The position numbers and the translations under genes were made by a program. A DNA stretch of 64,000 bases. Origin: JBCCMQ01 sp039026235 (GTDB lineage Bacteria > Pseudomonadota > Alphaproteobacteria > Rhodobacterales > Rhodobacteraceae). The notes beneath the pieces are model-generated. The model saw only the letters and a list, made by a program, of their open reading frames with translations. It was not told the DNA's origin and did not search any database. Shown here one piece after another: positions 1 through 8,658 of this stretch (its first letter is position 1; every line of letters begins with the position of its first letter). The DNA is taken from NCBI GenBank assembly GCA_039026235.1, contig JBCCMQ010000011.1, positions 75,960 to 139,959 on the forward strand, read 5' to 3'.

Positions 1-136
1 TGCCTGCCCCAACGACAACCAAGCGGCCCGCCGGGCGTTCGGGCAAAGCGGATGGGACCACCCGCATCGGGTCGGCAACAGCGACTGCGCGATCAAAGAG
101 CGCACGCAAAATCGATTGCGGGTCATCAACGGTCAT
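1..136 (-). CDS. Glycerate 2-kinase (MOFRL/TtuD family), N-terminal fragment cut by the left edge
   Basis: An open frame starts at the ATG at 134-136 and runs off the left edge, giving 45 residues. The peptide contains ILRALFDRAV, ADPMRVVP and GRLVVVGAG. This order is typical of the N-terminus of bacterial glycerate 2-kinases of the MOFRL/TtuD type, which phosphorylate D-glycerate to 2-phosphoglycerate in the cytoplasm. A GTG two codons upstream (142) is an alternative start, and no strong ribosome-binding site is visible. It follows the alcohol dehydrogenase on the same strand after a gap of about 100 bases, so it is probably the next gene of that train. The identification rests on a short segment, and most of the enzyme lies outside the window. 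Confidence 0.7.
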   Translation of the reverse strand, partial: MTVDDPQSILRALFDRAVAVADPMRVVPSALPERPAGRLVVVGAG

Positions 137-236
137 CTGCACACCCAATGTCTGGCGCTAAAGTCTTTTTATGCGGTGCCAAGCCGGTACCACCTCTTCC
201 AATTCATGCGCATTCCGACCAAGGCCCGGCAACGTG

Positions 237-1382
237 CTAAAGACACGCTTCAAGCAGGGCACGCGTGTTTGCAGCAGTCAGCGCGACCGGATTTCCCCCC
301 GTGGACGGATCGGCAAGGGCGCCGGCGACAAGACGATCCATATCCGGGGCAACAACGCCCAAATCGGTCAGATTGGCGGGAATGGAAAGTGCGGTGTTCA
401 GCGCCTCGACATGGGACAGAAAGCCGTCGAAGCCGCCTTCAATTCCCAGATAGGCGGAAGCCTTTTCCATCCGCTCTTCGATAGCCGGTCGGTTGAAGCG
501 CAGCACGGCCGGCATAACGACGGCATTGGTCGTGCCGTGGTGGGTGTGATGGATTGCGCCAATCGGATGGGACAGGGCGTGGATCGCGCCCAGACCTTTC
601 TGAAAGGCGATGGCGCCCATGGCTGCAGCAGACATCATATGTGCCCGCGCCTCAAGATCATGGCCATTCTGATACGCGCGAAGCAGGTTTTCGTTGGTCA
701 GCCGCATGCCTTCCAGGGCGATACCCTGACTGAACGGGTGGTAGTGCGGGCTGCAATAGGCTTCGAGGCAATGGGCGAATGCGTCCATGCCGGTTCCGGC
801 TGTGATCGCCTTCGGCATCGACACGGTCAGCTCTGGGTCGCAGATCACCACGGCGGGCAGGATCTGCGGGTGAAAAATGATCTTCTTCTCGGCGGTCGCG
901 GTGTTGGTGATGACGCTAGCGCGCCCGACCTCTGAACCCGTACCGGCCGTGGTTGGCACCGCAACGATGGGATCTATCCCCGAGGTGTCCGCCCGCGTCC
1001 ACCAATCGCCGATATCCTCGAAATCCCAGATGGGCCGCTTCTGACCGGACATGAAAGCAAGAACCTTGCCCAGATCGAGCCCTGACCCGCCACCAAAGGC
1101 AATGACGCCGTCGTGTCCACCCACGCGATAGGCTTCGAGACCGTTCCGCACGTTGTTCTCGTTAGGGTTGGGATCGACCTCGCTGAAGACGGCGCGTCCG
1201 AGGCCCGCGGCCTCAATGATGGAAAGGGCCCGTTCGGTGACGGGAAGCCCCGCAAGGCCGCGGTCTGTCACCAGCAAAGGGCGCGTTATGCCGGCGGCGG
1301 CGCAGGCGTCAGCCAGCTCAGCAATCCGGCCAGCGCCGAACCGGACGGCGGTGGGATAGGACCAGTTTCCGTTCAAGTGCAA
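237..1382 (-). CDS. Iron-containing (group III) alcohol dehydrogenase
   Basis: This 381-residue NAD(P)-dependent dehydrogenase would interconvert an alcohol and an aldehyde in the cytoplasm. It shows the nucleotide-binding GGGSGLD (residues 97-103) and TTAGTGSE (144-151). Metal ligands of the family are present: Asp200 and His204 in GMDAFAH, and the histidine-rich stretch around 268-282. The length is usual for group III enzymes. The start is a TTG one base after the aldehyde dehydrogenase stop, behind an AAGGTGG ribosome-binding site in that gene's end. A second TTG lies two codons further on. Maleylacetate reductase was considered because a ring-cleavage dioxygenase is nearby, but the retained iron ligands favour a true alcohol dehydrogenase. 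In context it probably oxidises a gamma-glutamyl amino alcohol to the aldehyde used by the next enzyme; that substrate is inferred. Confidence 0.88.
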   Translation of the reverse strand: MHLNGNWSYPTAVRFGAGRIAELADACAAAGITRPLLVTDRGLAGLPVTERALSIIEAAGLGRAVFSEVDPNPNENNVRNGLEAYRVGGHDGVIAFGGGSGLDLGKVLAFMSGQKRPIWDFEDIGDWWTRADTSGIDPIVAVPTTAGTGSEVGRASVITNTATAEKKIIFHPQILPAVVICDPELTVSMPKAITAGTGMDAFAHCLEAYCSPHYHPFSQGIALEGMRLTNENLLRAYQNGHDLEARAHMMSAAAMGAIAFQKGLGAIHALSHPIGAIHHTHHGTTNAVVMPAVLRFNRPAIEERMEKASAYLGIEGGFDGFLSHVEALNTALSIPANLTDLGVVAPDMDRLVAGALADPSTGGNPVALTAANTRALLEACL

Positions 1383-1383
1383 G

Positions 1384-2769
1384 TCAGGCCACCTTCTTCA
1401 GATGAAATGATTTGGGCCGGGTCAGAGCATGGAAACCCAGGACGGACAGGCCACTGCCCCGCCCGGTATCCTTGCAGCCGGTCCAGCAAAGCCCCGGATC
1501 AAGGTAATCGCATCGATTCATAAAGACCGTGCCGGTCTGCAACCGCGCACCGATCGCATTTGCGGCCTCGACATCCCGGGTCCAGATTGACGCCGTCAGG
1601 CCAAAGCGGCTGTCGTTCATCAGCCGAACCGCTTCGTCATCGCCGGACACCGGCATGATGCCGACAACGGGCCCGAAGCTTTCATCACGCATCACGCGCA
1701 TGTCGTGGGTAACGCCGGTCAGAACCTGCGGGGTGAGATACGCCCCGCCATCATCGGCTGGCATCGGGCCGATATGGGCGGTTGCGCCCGCGGCAACCGC
1801 TTCTTCAATCTGGGCCCTGACCTCTTGCGCAAAGCGCACGTGCGCCATGGGTCCCATGGTTGTTTCCGGATCCATTGGATTGCCCAGACGCTGTGCCCTG
1901 GCCCAATCGATGGATTTTGTAAGGAAGGTGTCGAAAAGACCGGCGTCGACGTAAATGCGTTCGATCCCACAACAGCATTGCCCGGAATTGAACATTGCCC
2001 CGTCCATCAGCGTGTCAACGGCCGCGTCAAGATCGGCGTCGGCGCGCACATATCCGGGATCCTTGCCACCAAGCTCGGTCGCGACCGGGATGAAAGTGCC
2101 CGCAGCGGCCCGTTCGATCGCCTGGCCGCCGCCGACCGATCCGGTGAAATTGACAAAATCCACCAGCCGCCCGTCAATCAGATCCGCCGTGGTCGCGTGA
2201 TCGAGAACGAGGTTCTGAAAGAGATCACCGGGCACGCCGGCTGCATGGAACGCCTCGGCCAGTCTTTCACCCACAAGCAGTGTCTGGGCCGCATGTTTCA
2301 GGATGACAGCGTTTCCGGCGATCAACGCGGGCGCAATCGTATTGATGGCGGTCATATAGGGGTAGTTCCAGGGAGCGATGACCAGAACAGTGCCCCAGGG
2401 TTCGCGCCGGATTTGCCGGTTGAAGCTGTCACTGTCTTCAACAGTGATTGGCGACAAAGCCTCGCGCGCGATATCGGCCATATGGCTCAGCCGCTCAGAA
2501 AAGCCGCCAAACTCTCCGCCGTAGCGCACCGGGCGCCCCATCTGATGGGCAAGCTCAACCGCCATCTGGTCTGTTGACTGGCCAATGATGTCGTTCGCCC
2601 GACGAACGGTCGCGATCCGTTCATCCAAGGACCGGGCCGCCCAGGCAGGCTGCGCGGCCCGCGCGGCACGCGCCGCTTCCTTGGCCGCCGCATTGCCCAG
2701 CACCGCACGCGTCAAATAGACCGAGCCGTCTATCGGCGAGACAAGATCGACAGTGCGCGCCCCGCTCAT
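1384..2769 (-). CDS. NAD(P)-dependent aldehyde dehydrogenase
   Basis: This 461-residue ALDH-superfamily enzyme oxidises an aldehyde to the acid. The landmarks are in order: PWN with Asn135, LKH with Lys158, the FTGS turn (208-211), the general base Glu232 in TELGGKDP, and the catalytic cysteine in FNSGQCC (Cys266). A third cysteine follows directly. The length is slightly shorter than typical 480-500 residue family members. The ATG overlaps the stop of the upstream glutamine-synthetase-like gene by four bases (ATGA), which implies translational coupling. With the ligase before it and the alcohol dehydrogenase after it, the likely substrate is a gamma-glutamyl aminoaldehyde, although the sequence does not fix this. 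Confidence 0.9.
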   Translation of the reverse strand: MSGARTVDLVSPIDGSVYLTRAVLGNAAAKEAARAARAAQPAWAARSLDERIATVRRANDIIGQSTDQMAVELAHQMGRPVRYGGEFGGFSERLSHMADIAREALSPITVEDSDSFNRQIRREPWGTVLVIAPWNYPYMTAINTIAPALIAGNAVILKHAAQTLLVGERLAEAFHAAGVPGDLFQNLVLDHATTADLIDGRLVDFVNFTGSVGGGQAIERAAAGTFIPVATELGGKDPGYVRADADLDAAVDTLMDGAMFNSGQCCCGIERIYVDAGLFDTFLTKSIDWARAQRLGNPMDPETTMGPMAHVRFAQEVRAQIEEAVAAGATAHIGPMPADDGGAYLTPQVLTGVTHDMRVMRDESFGPVVGIMPVSGDDEAVRLMNDSRFGLTASIWTRDVEAANAIGARLQTGTVFMNRCDYLDPGLCWTGCKDTGRGSGLSVLGFHALTRPKSFHLKKVA

Positions 2770-4130
2770 GCTCTTTCAAACCCGCGACGCACTTCGTAAT
2801 CCGTCACAACCCGTTCGTAGTCTTCCTGTTCGACCTCGGCGCAGCGCGTGTAATGATCAATCACCCAGTCGCCCATCGCCGCCCTGAGCATTTGCGAGTT
2901 GCGCATGGTTTCGGTTGCCCTACGCAAGGTGGATGGAACCTCGGCGATCCCGTCAAGGCCGTAAAGATCGCCACTGACCGGGTCCGGCAGATCAAGCTTT
3001 TCCTCGATTCCCGCCAGCCCTGCGGCAAGTTGTGCGGCGCAGGCCAGATAGGGGTTCATATCCGCGCCGGGAATGCGGCATTCGATCCGCACGCCAGCAG
3101 TGCCTTCGCCCACCAAACGGTATCCCGCCGTTCTGTTGTCGACCGACCAGGCCGTCTTGGTCGGCGCGAAAGTCCCCGGGGCGAACCTTTTGTAGCTGTT
3201 CACATAGGGCGCCATGAAGAAGGTGATGTCCGGCGCATATTTTATCAGCCCGGCCACGTAGTTCTCCATCAACTCGGACATGCCGTGGCTTCCGTCGGAT
3301 GCATGGAACGCGTTCGAGCCGTCGCGGAACAGTGACTGATGGATGTGCGCCGCACTGCCGACCCGGTCATGGTGCCACTTTGCCATGAAGCTGGCGGCAT
3401 GCCCGTGGGCGTCAGCAATCTCTTTTACCGCCTGTTTGGCAAGCGTGTGGTGGTCGGCGGCCAATAGAGCGTCACCGTAGCGGATGTTCAGCTCTTCCTG
3501 GCCAGTCTCTGCTTCGCCCTTGGAGTTTTCGACCGGTACGCCAGATGCCACCAAGAGATTGCGCACCGGGCGCATGACGTGTTCTTCACGGGTGGTTTGA
3601 AGAATGTGGTAGTCTTCGTTGTACCCGCTGATCGGATCGAGCGTGCGAAACCCGCCACGCCGGATCTCGTCAAAGCTCTTCTCAAACAGAAAGAACTCAA
3701 GTTCGGTCGCCATCGTCGGCGTCAGACCCAGCGCCTCTGCGCGGGCAACCTGGGCCTTGAGGATTTCGCGCGGGGCATGGGGTACGGGCGCGTGGGTATG
3801 GTGATCGATCAGATCACAAAGGACGAGTGCCGTTCCTTCAAGCCAAGCAACCTTTCGAAGCGTATCGAGGTCCGGCTTCATGATGTAGTCGCCGTACCCC
3901 GCCTCCCAGCTGGTCGACGCATATCCATCGGGCGTCCCCATTTCGATGTCCGTCGCCAATAGATAGTTGCAGCAGTGGGTTTCCTTCCAACCGCTTTCCA
4001 CGAAGTTCTCGGCATGGAAGCGTTTGCCCATCAGCCGGCCCTGCATGTCAATCAGACACACCAGGACCGTGTCAATCTGGCCGCTGGCCACCTGTTCCTT
4101 GAGCGCTTCAAACGGCAACCTGCCCGACAT
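2766..4130 (-). CDS. Glutamine-synthetase-family gamma-glutamyl-amine ligase
   Basis: The protein has 454 residues when started at the ATG at 4130, which has a GGAGGG ribosome-binding site at 4135-4140. A longer reading from 4196 adds 22 residues without such a site. It carries the beta-Grasp N-terminus (DMQGRLMGKRF), the ELEFFLFE metal-ligand segment, and the ATP/glutamate segment SAAHIHQSL followed later by NRTAGYR and RIECRIPGAD. These place it in the glutamine synthetase fold, in the branch that joins glutamate to amines such as putrescine or ethanolamine rather than to ammonia. It leads a coupled trio with the aldehyde and alcohol dehydrogenases, as expected for a gamma-glutamylation route of amine or amino-alcohol breakdown. 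A non-assimilatory role is likely; the exact amine is unknown. Confidence 0.85.
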   Translation of the reverse strand: MSGRLPFEALKEQVASGQIDTVLVCLIDMQGRLMGKRFHAENFVESGWKETHCCNYLLATDIEMGTPDGYASTSWEAGYGDYIMKPDLDTLRKVAWLEGTALVLCDLIDHHTHAPVPHAPREILKAQVARAEALGLTPTMATELEFFLFEKSFDEIRRGGFRTLDPISGYNEDYHILQTTREEHVMRPVRNLLVASGVPVENSKGEAETGQEELNIRYGDALLAADHHTLAKQAVKEIADAHGHAASFMAKWHHDRVGSAAHIHQSLFRDGSNAFHASDGSHGMSELMENYVAGLIKYAPDITFFMAPYVNSYKRFAPGTFAPTKTAWSVDNRTAGYRLVGEGTAGVRIECRIPGADMNPYLACAAQLAAGLAGIEEKLDLPDPVSGDLYGLDGIAEVPSTLRRATETMRNSQMLRAAMGDWVIDHYTRCAEVEQEDYERVVTDYEVRRGFERA

Positions 4131-4282
4131 ACCACCCTCCAGTTGGACCATTTGGCCAGCCACCCAAGCATAGGGCGACCGGCCGCTTTGGTGCACTAGA
4201 AAGGTTTTCCAGCGCGGCGGCCAGTCCAGATTTTAACCCTGGTGAAAAGAGCGCAGTCAGCGCGGTGGCACACCGGACGGCT

Positions 4283-5152
4283 TCAGCCTTCGCGCACCAA
4301 AGTCAGATCGAAATCGGCCACCAGAAATGGCTCATTGACCTTGCCGGTCAACACATAGCCTTCAGGAAAGTCCGTTGAAGGATGTTCGACGTATTCCATG
4401 ACCAGATCCTCGCGCACGCCGAAGACAGTGTCTTCGTCAAGATAGGGATCGTCTTCGGGAAAAATCTCGGTAACCAGCGGCCGAAAACCCTTGGCCTTTA
4501 CGATGTAGTGCAGATGCGACGGGCGCCAGGGGTGGCGGCCGCTGGCGCGCAGGATCTCTCCCACCGGGCCATCGGTCGGCACCGTATAGCTTACGGGCCG
4601 CACGGTCGTGAAACCGTAGGTGCCATCGGCGCGCGTTGTCTGAATGCCGTGGAACGAATAGGTGTCCTGATCCGGGTCTTGGCTGGAGTAAAGCCCGTTG
4701 GGCGCAGTCTGCCAGATGTCCAGTTCGGCGCCCGCAATGGGCTGACCTTCCGGATTCAAAACACGCCCGCGCGCCAGCAGAACTTGGCCGTCAAAATGTT
4801 GTTTCAGATCGTCGCCAAAGGAAATCGGCGGCGCGCCCGAAATGTGAAATGGCCCAAGAACGCTGGACGACGTTCCAGCGGATACCGAATTGATCATATC
4901 GACCAGCGAAGACAAGCCCAGCACGTCCGACAAGAGCACGAATTCGTGGCGTTCCTTGTCGGAAATCTCTCCCGCCTCTTCCAAAAAGGCGATGCCCTTG
5001 CGCCATTCTTCATGGGTCAGACCCACGTCTTTGGCGAAGGCATGCAGGTGCGCCACAAGACTGCCGAGAACCTCCCTCAGTCTCGGGTTTGTCTGATCGC
5101 CAAAATATCCCATGAAGACATCGGTGATGTTTTCCTTGGTCACAGTGCGCAT
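4283..5152 (-). CDS. Intradiol ring-cleavage dioxygenase (hydroxyquinol/catechol 1,2-dioxygenase type)
   Basis: This 289-residue non-haem Fe(III) enzyme has an N-terminal helical dioxygenase domain (about residues 20-95) followed by the beta-sandwich catalytic domain. The expected iron ligands are visible: a tyrosine in NGLYSSQ, a second in PVSYTVPTDGP, and the two histidines of RPSHLHY. The family opens catechols or hydroxyquinol between the hydroxyls. The presence of the N-terminal domain and the overall length resemble hydroxyquinol 1,2-dioxygenase, but substrate choice cannot be read. The ribosome-binding site TAGGAG overlaps the stop of the TRAP large permease, so the gene belongs to the transporter operon. 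About 150 bases separate it from the ligase gene downstream. Confidence 0.88.
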   Translation of the reverse strand: MRTVTKENITDVFMGYFGDQTNPRLREVLGSLVAHLHAFAKDVGLTHEEWRKGIAFLEEAGEISDKERHEFVLLSDVLGLSSLVDMINSVSAGTSSSVLGPFHISGAPPISFGDDLKQHFDGQVLLARGRVLNPEGQPIAGAELDIWQTAPNGLYSSQDPDQDTYSFHGIQTTRADGTYGFTTVRPVSYTVPTDGPVGEILRASGRHPWRPSHLHYIVKAKGFRPLVTEIFPEDDPYLDEDTVFGVREDLVMEYVEHPSTDFPEGYVLTGKVNEPFLVADFDLTLVREG

Positions 5153-5162
5153 GGCGGAACTC

Positions 5163-6470
5163 CTAGTTCAGTATGGCTATGCTAAGCGACGGAAAGCGGA
5201 TCAATAGGATCAGGACAATCAACATAACGACCGCAAATGGAAATGCCCCCAAAAAGACATCCTTGAGCGAAATGCGGTCGTCGTCCAACGTGGCCTTGAT
5301 CACGAAACAGGATATCCCCAGGGGCGGCGTCAGAAGTCCGATTTCGGCACCCACCACGCTGATGATGCCGAACCAGACAAGGCTAAGGCCCATGGGCTCG
5401 ATCAGCGGCAGAAACAACGGAACGACGATAAGGATGATCGAGGCGGTATCGAGAAGCGTCCCCAGAAAGATCATCAGGCAGACGTAGACGAACATGATCC
5501 AGAAAAAGCCCAGCTCGGTATCGGACAGCATCGTACCCAACTCGTTCGGCAATCCGGCAAGGCCAAGCATGCGGCTGTAGATTGAGGCGGCCGTGATCAG
5601 AAACAGAATTGCTGCCGTGATGTGACCTGTCTCAAGCAGCGCTTCCCAGAACACTTTCACGTTCATCCGGCCCCGGGCCACGGCGATCAGGACACCCAAG
5701 GCCGCACCGGTCGCGCCGGCCTCCACCGGGGTCAGCCAGCCTGTGTAGATGCCGCCGAGAACCGTGACGATCAAAGTAAGCGTCGGCAGTGTTTTCGACG
5801 CGATTTCCCGGGGCGTCATCCATTCGAGATCCGCGCTGGAACGGCCTCCTACAAAGCCCGGTGTCAGGCGACCCATCATCCAAATGGCGCCCACATAGGC
5901 GATGGCCAGCATGATGCCGGGCACGACGCCCGCCAGAAACATCTCGCCCACCGATTGTTCAGCGACAAAGGAATAGATGATCAACATAGCCGATGGCGGG
6001 ATGATCATGCCAAGGACAGACGAACCCGCGACCACGCCCACGGCAAAGCGCGGGTTGTAGTCGTAAGACAGCATCTGCGGCACAGAAACCTTTGAGAAGA
6101 CCGAGGCAGAAGCAATCGAAGATCCGGTCACGGCCGCGAAGACGGCGTTCGCGCCGACCGTCGCCATGCCGATTCCGCCCTTCACCTTGCGAAAGCCCGT
6201 GTTCATGACCTCGTATATGTCGGCCCCAAGCCCCGCCTTTGAGACCACAAGACCCATGAAGGTAAACAGCGGCACCGTCGCGAAGGTATACTCCATGACG
6301 CTGTCGCCAACGGCGATTTTCACCAGGTTCATGGCAAGCGTGAAGTTGTCCCGCATCAGCCAGATCGAGACGAAGCTGACCACGCCCAGCGCAATCGGAA
6401 TGTAGACGCCGAGGTAGACCAGAAGAACGATTGCGACGACCGAAGCGGTCCCGATTTCGATGGGTGTCAC
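5163..6470 (-). CDS. TRAP transporter large permease, DctM type (system 1)
   Basis: This 435-residue inner-membrane protein has about a dozen hydrophobic segments and the DctM signature GAEIGLLTPPLG near the C-terminus. The DctM subunit forms the sodium-coupled transport pathway of a TRAP system. It starts with GTG inside a GTGA overlap with the stop of the small permease gene, so the two are coupled. With the upstream small permease and binding protein it makes a complete tripartite importer. Substrates of TRAP systems are usually carboxylates or related acids. The next gene is an intradiol dioxygenase, which raises the possibility of an aromatic or ring-derived acid, but this is inference. 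Confidence 0.93.
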   Translation of the reverse strand: MTPIEIGTASVVAIVLLVYLGVYIPIALGVVSFVSIWLMRDNFTLAMNLVKIAVGDSVMEYTFATVPLFTFMGLVVSKAGLGADIYEVMNTGFRKVKGGIGMATVGANAVFAAVTGSSIASASVFSKVSVPQMLSYDYNPRFAVGVVAGSSVLGMIIPPSAMLIIYSFVAEQSVGEMFLAGVVPGIMLAIAYVGAIWMMGRLTPGFVGGRSSADLEWMTPREIASKTLPTLTLIVTVLGGIYTGWLTPVEAGATGAALGVLIAVARGRMNVKVFWEALLETGHITAAILFLITAASIYSRMLGLAGLPNELGTMLSDTELGFFWIMFVYVCLMIFLGTLLDTASIILIVVPLFLPLIEPMGLSLVWFGIISVVGAEIGLLTPPLGISCFVIKATLDDDRISLKDVFLGAFPFAVVMLIVLILLIRFPSLSIAILN

Positions 6471-7054
6471 GGGGCGGCCCCCGGTGCGGCGCCGGGTCCG
6501 CGCGCTTTATCTTTCCCGCCGAACAAACCGCCAAATCCGGCATCGTTTCGGTCGCCCGCCCTGCTGAGCACCTTCAGCACGAAGATTATCGCACAGAGCG
6601 CGGCCGAGACACAGATCACAAGCTTGATGGGCCACCAGGGCGCTGTGAAAACCCCCGGTACGCCAAAGAAATCGCGGGTCTCCAGCATTTTGACAAACTC
6701 TGGCCAGACCGCGATGGCGATGAGGGTCATGAAAACCGCCGAGACGCTGTCGATGACCTTTCGGATCGTTGCCGCCAGAACCGGGTACCGGCCCCCTATC
6801 ACGATCAGAAACCCGTCCGAGCGAGTCAGACGCCCAACGCGGCAGACATCGGGCAGCTGCAGGAAGACGATCAGAACCATGGAAAATTGTACGACCTCAA
6901 CCGCGCCCAGAAACGGTGAATTGAAGAAGCCCCGCGCCACGACATCATAGTTGACGATAACCACGAGGCCGAGCACCACCAGAGTGCCAACGGCATTGGC
7001 GATGATCGCAATGCCGTTGGTGGAAGCGGACAGCAATTTTACGATTGACGACAC
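6467..7054 (-). CDS. TRAP transporter small permease, DctQ type (system 1)
   Basis: This 195-residue membrane protein has four predicted hydrophobic segments, with the DctQ-like ARGFFNSPFLGAVEVVQF segment after the second. The C-terminal 25 residues are a charged, Gly/Pro/Ala-rich tail (PGAAPGAAP) that would face the cytoplasm and is longer than usual. DctQ associates with DctM to form the membrane complex. The gene lies 21 bases after the binding-protein gene and overlaps the DctM start by GTGA, so P-Q-M is a single transcript. Confidence 0.9.
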   Translation of the reverse strand: MSSIVKLLSASTNGIAIIANAVGTLVVLGLVVIVNYDVVARGFFNSPFLGAVEVVQFSMVLIVFLQLPDVCRVGRLTRSDGFLIVIGGRYPVLAATIRKVIDSVSAVFMTLIAIAVWPEFVKMLETRDFFGVPGVFTAPWWPIKLVICVSAALCAIIFVLKVLSRAGDRNDAGFGGLFGGKDKARGPGAAPGAAP

Positions 7055-7075
7055 TTCCGCCCGCCAGTTTCTGGA

Positions 7076-8161
7076 CTAGTTGGTCGCTTCGCCGGCCCAG
7101 TTGCGGACGGGTGTGTAGCCCGCTTCCGCCAGCTTGCCGAGGTAAGCATCCAACATGTCCGATCCGGGTTCCCCCTTGGCGTCAAGCGACGCGGCCCATT
7201 CGCTGGCAATGTTCGGCATGGCCGCAGCCCAGGCTGCCCGCTCTTCCGGGTTCATCTCGACAATCGTACCGCCCGCGGCGACATAGGCCTCGCGGCTTTC
7301 TTCTGCGCGGTCCATGGCAATACCTGCGACGTGATCCCTGTAGAGCACGGCAACCTCTTCCAGCACACCCTGGACCTCTTCAGGCAGGCCATCCCAGTAG
7401 TCTTTGTTCACGGTGATGGTCTTCGAATTCACCGCACCAAGATCAGCGCGCAGCATATAGGGCGCCACCTCCGCGATCTTGAAGGTCTTCGCGGCTTCGG
7501 GCCACAGCATCGCGTGGTCGACCAAACCGGTCTGGAGCATGTTGTAGAAATCGGTCAGACCACCACGCACACCGGCCGCCCCTTCGATCCCCTCCAGATA
7601 CCGCAGGTTCATGCCCGCGCCCGCAACCTTGCCGCCTTCGACATCCGCAAGCGAGTTGATCGGATTCTTCGAGAACAGCTGGTAGGTGTCAAGCACCACG
7701 CCGGTCGCCAGGTAAACCTGGTTCTGCGCGGCGAATTCGTTCTGCATGGTTGGGAATTCCTTGGCGATCTCATCTACCGCTTTCGCAACCGCGCGGGCAT
7801 CCGGGGCGACAAAGGGTGTCACGGCCGAAATCGCCTGGGTCGGCAATTTGGAGTTGTGGAAGATCGTGGTGACGATCCCGATGTCACCGAGGCCGAGTTC
7901 GATGCCCTCCAGAACGCCCTTCGGCTTGACGATGCTGCCACCGTAGCTTTCCTGCCATTCCATCTTATAGTTGCCGGACTCGGCCAGACGCTTGTCGACT
8001 TCTGGGATGAAGAAGTTGGTAAACTCCTTCACCCAGAGCGCACGGGCGGGGTAACCGTCGATAACCACCGCCTTGATCGTCTCGGTCGCGAGGGCGGGAA
8101 CGGCCGTCAGCCCGGCCAGCGCCACACCAAGCGCCGCACGCCGTGTGAATTGTCCAATCAT
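7076..8161 (-). CDS. TRAP transporter periplasmic solute-binding protein, DctP type (system 1)
   Basis: The protein has 361 residues from the ATG at 8161, which follows a GGGAGGA ribosome-binding site; an upstream in-frame start at 8206 would place 15 non-signal residues in front. The N-terminus MIGQFTRRAALGVALAG continues into a hydrophobic stretch ending ALATE. This is a signal peptide, with a TRRA pair that could allow Tat export. The body has the DctP-family pattern, including a conserved VAGAGMNLRYLEGIEG region and the NKDYWDGLPEEVQ segment. It would capture a periplasmic acid and deliver it to the adjacent DctQM pair. Ligand identity is not visible. Confidence 0.92.
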   Translation of the reverse strand: MIGQFTRRAALGVALAGLTAVPALATETIKAVVIDGYPARALWVKEFTNFFIPEVDKRLAESGNYKMEWQESYGGSIVKPKGVLEGIELGLGDIGIVTTIFHNSKLPTQAISAVTPFVAPDARAVAKAVDEIAKEFPTMQNEFAAQNQVYLATGVVLDTYQLFSKNPINSLADVEGGKVAGAGMNLRYLEGIEGAAGVRGGLTDFYNMLQTGLVDHAMLWPEAAKTFKIAEVAPYMLRADLGAVNSKTITVNKDYWDGLPEEVQGVLEEVAVLYRDHVAGIAMDRAEESREAYVAAGGTIVEMNPEERAAWAAAMPNIASEWAASLDAKGEPGSDMLDAYLGKLAEAGYTPVRNWAGEATN

Positions 8162-8190
8162 TGTCTTCCTCCCAATTTTGGCCCCGGCGC

Positions 8191-8658
8191 CTAAGCCTTG
8201 GACCACGTTGTCGATAACTCGGTACCTGCCTTTTCAAAAAGCTTTGAAAGCGGGCAGAACCTGGCAACTTCACTGGCTACGCGGGCCAGCTCTTCCGTAT
8301 TCGCCCGACCGTGCGCCACCACGGTCTGGACGATCTTTACAAAAGGTACATCGATTTCTTCGACCAGGGTTACGCCCCGGCGGTCGAATTCACAGGCGAT
8401 GTCGATCGACAGCTTTCCGATATCAACGCCCAGGGCATCTGCGCATTTGTTGCCGATGACGTTTGTGCACCCGGCCAGTGCGGCTAGGGCCGCATCGGTG
8501 GGTGTTGGTCCGCTGTTGGTACCGCCGCGCGCGACCGGTTCATCAATTGCGAATTCCAGATCGCGGATGCGCACATTGCTGCGGGAATGCGACACGCCTT
8601 CAGCGTTGGCGCCCAGTTTGACCGATGTTTTCATTGTCACATTGGCCATTTGCTTCAC
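8191..8658 (-). CDS. OsmC/Ohr-family protein
   Basis: The 155-residue reading begins with GTG at 8658 in a GTGA overlap with the nitroreductase stop; an ATG at 8649 (MANVTMKTSV) is an equally reasonable start. It has the OsmC fold pattern, with PTDAALAALAGCTNVIGNKCADALG holding the first conserved cysteine and the C-terminal RFCPLSKLFEKAG holding the second. Family members reduce organic hydroperoxides or act on other thiol-reactive compounds using these two cysteines. It sits between a flavin reductase and a TRAP binding protein. A detoxification role for a reactive pathway intermediate is plausible but not shown. Confidence 0.85.
   Translation of the reverse strand: MKQMANVTMKTSVKLGANAEGVSHSRSNVRIRDLEFAIDEPVARGGTNSGPTPTDAALAALAGCTNVIGNKCADALGVDIGKLSIDIACEFDRRGVTLVEEIDVPFVKIVQTVVAHGRANTEELARVASEVARFCPLSKLFEKAGTELSTTWSKA

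Noticed and set aside
237..1382. Maleylacetate reductase partner of the intradiol dioxygenase
   Set aside because: The protein keeps iron ligands and group III alcohol dehydrogenase length, and it is coupled to the ligase and ALDH genes, not to the dioxygenase.
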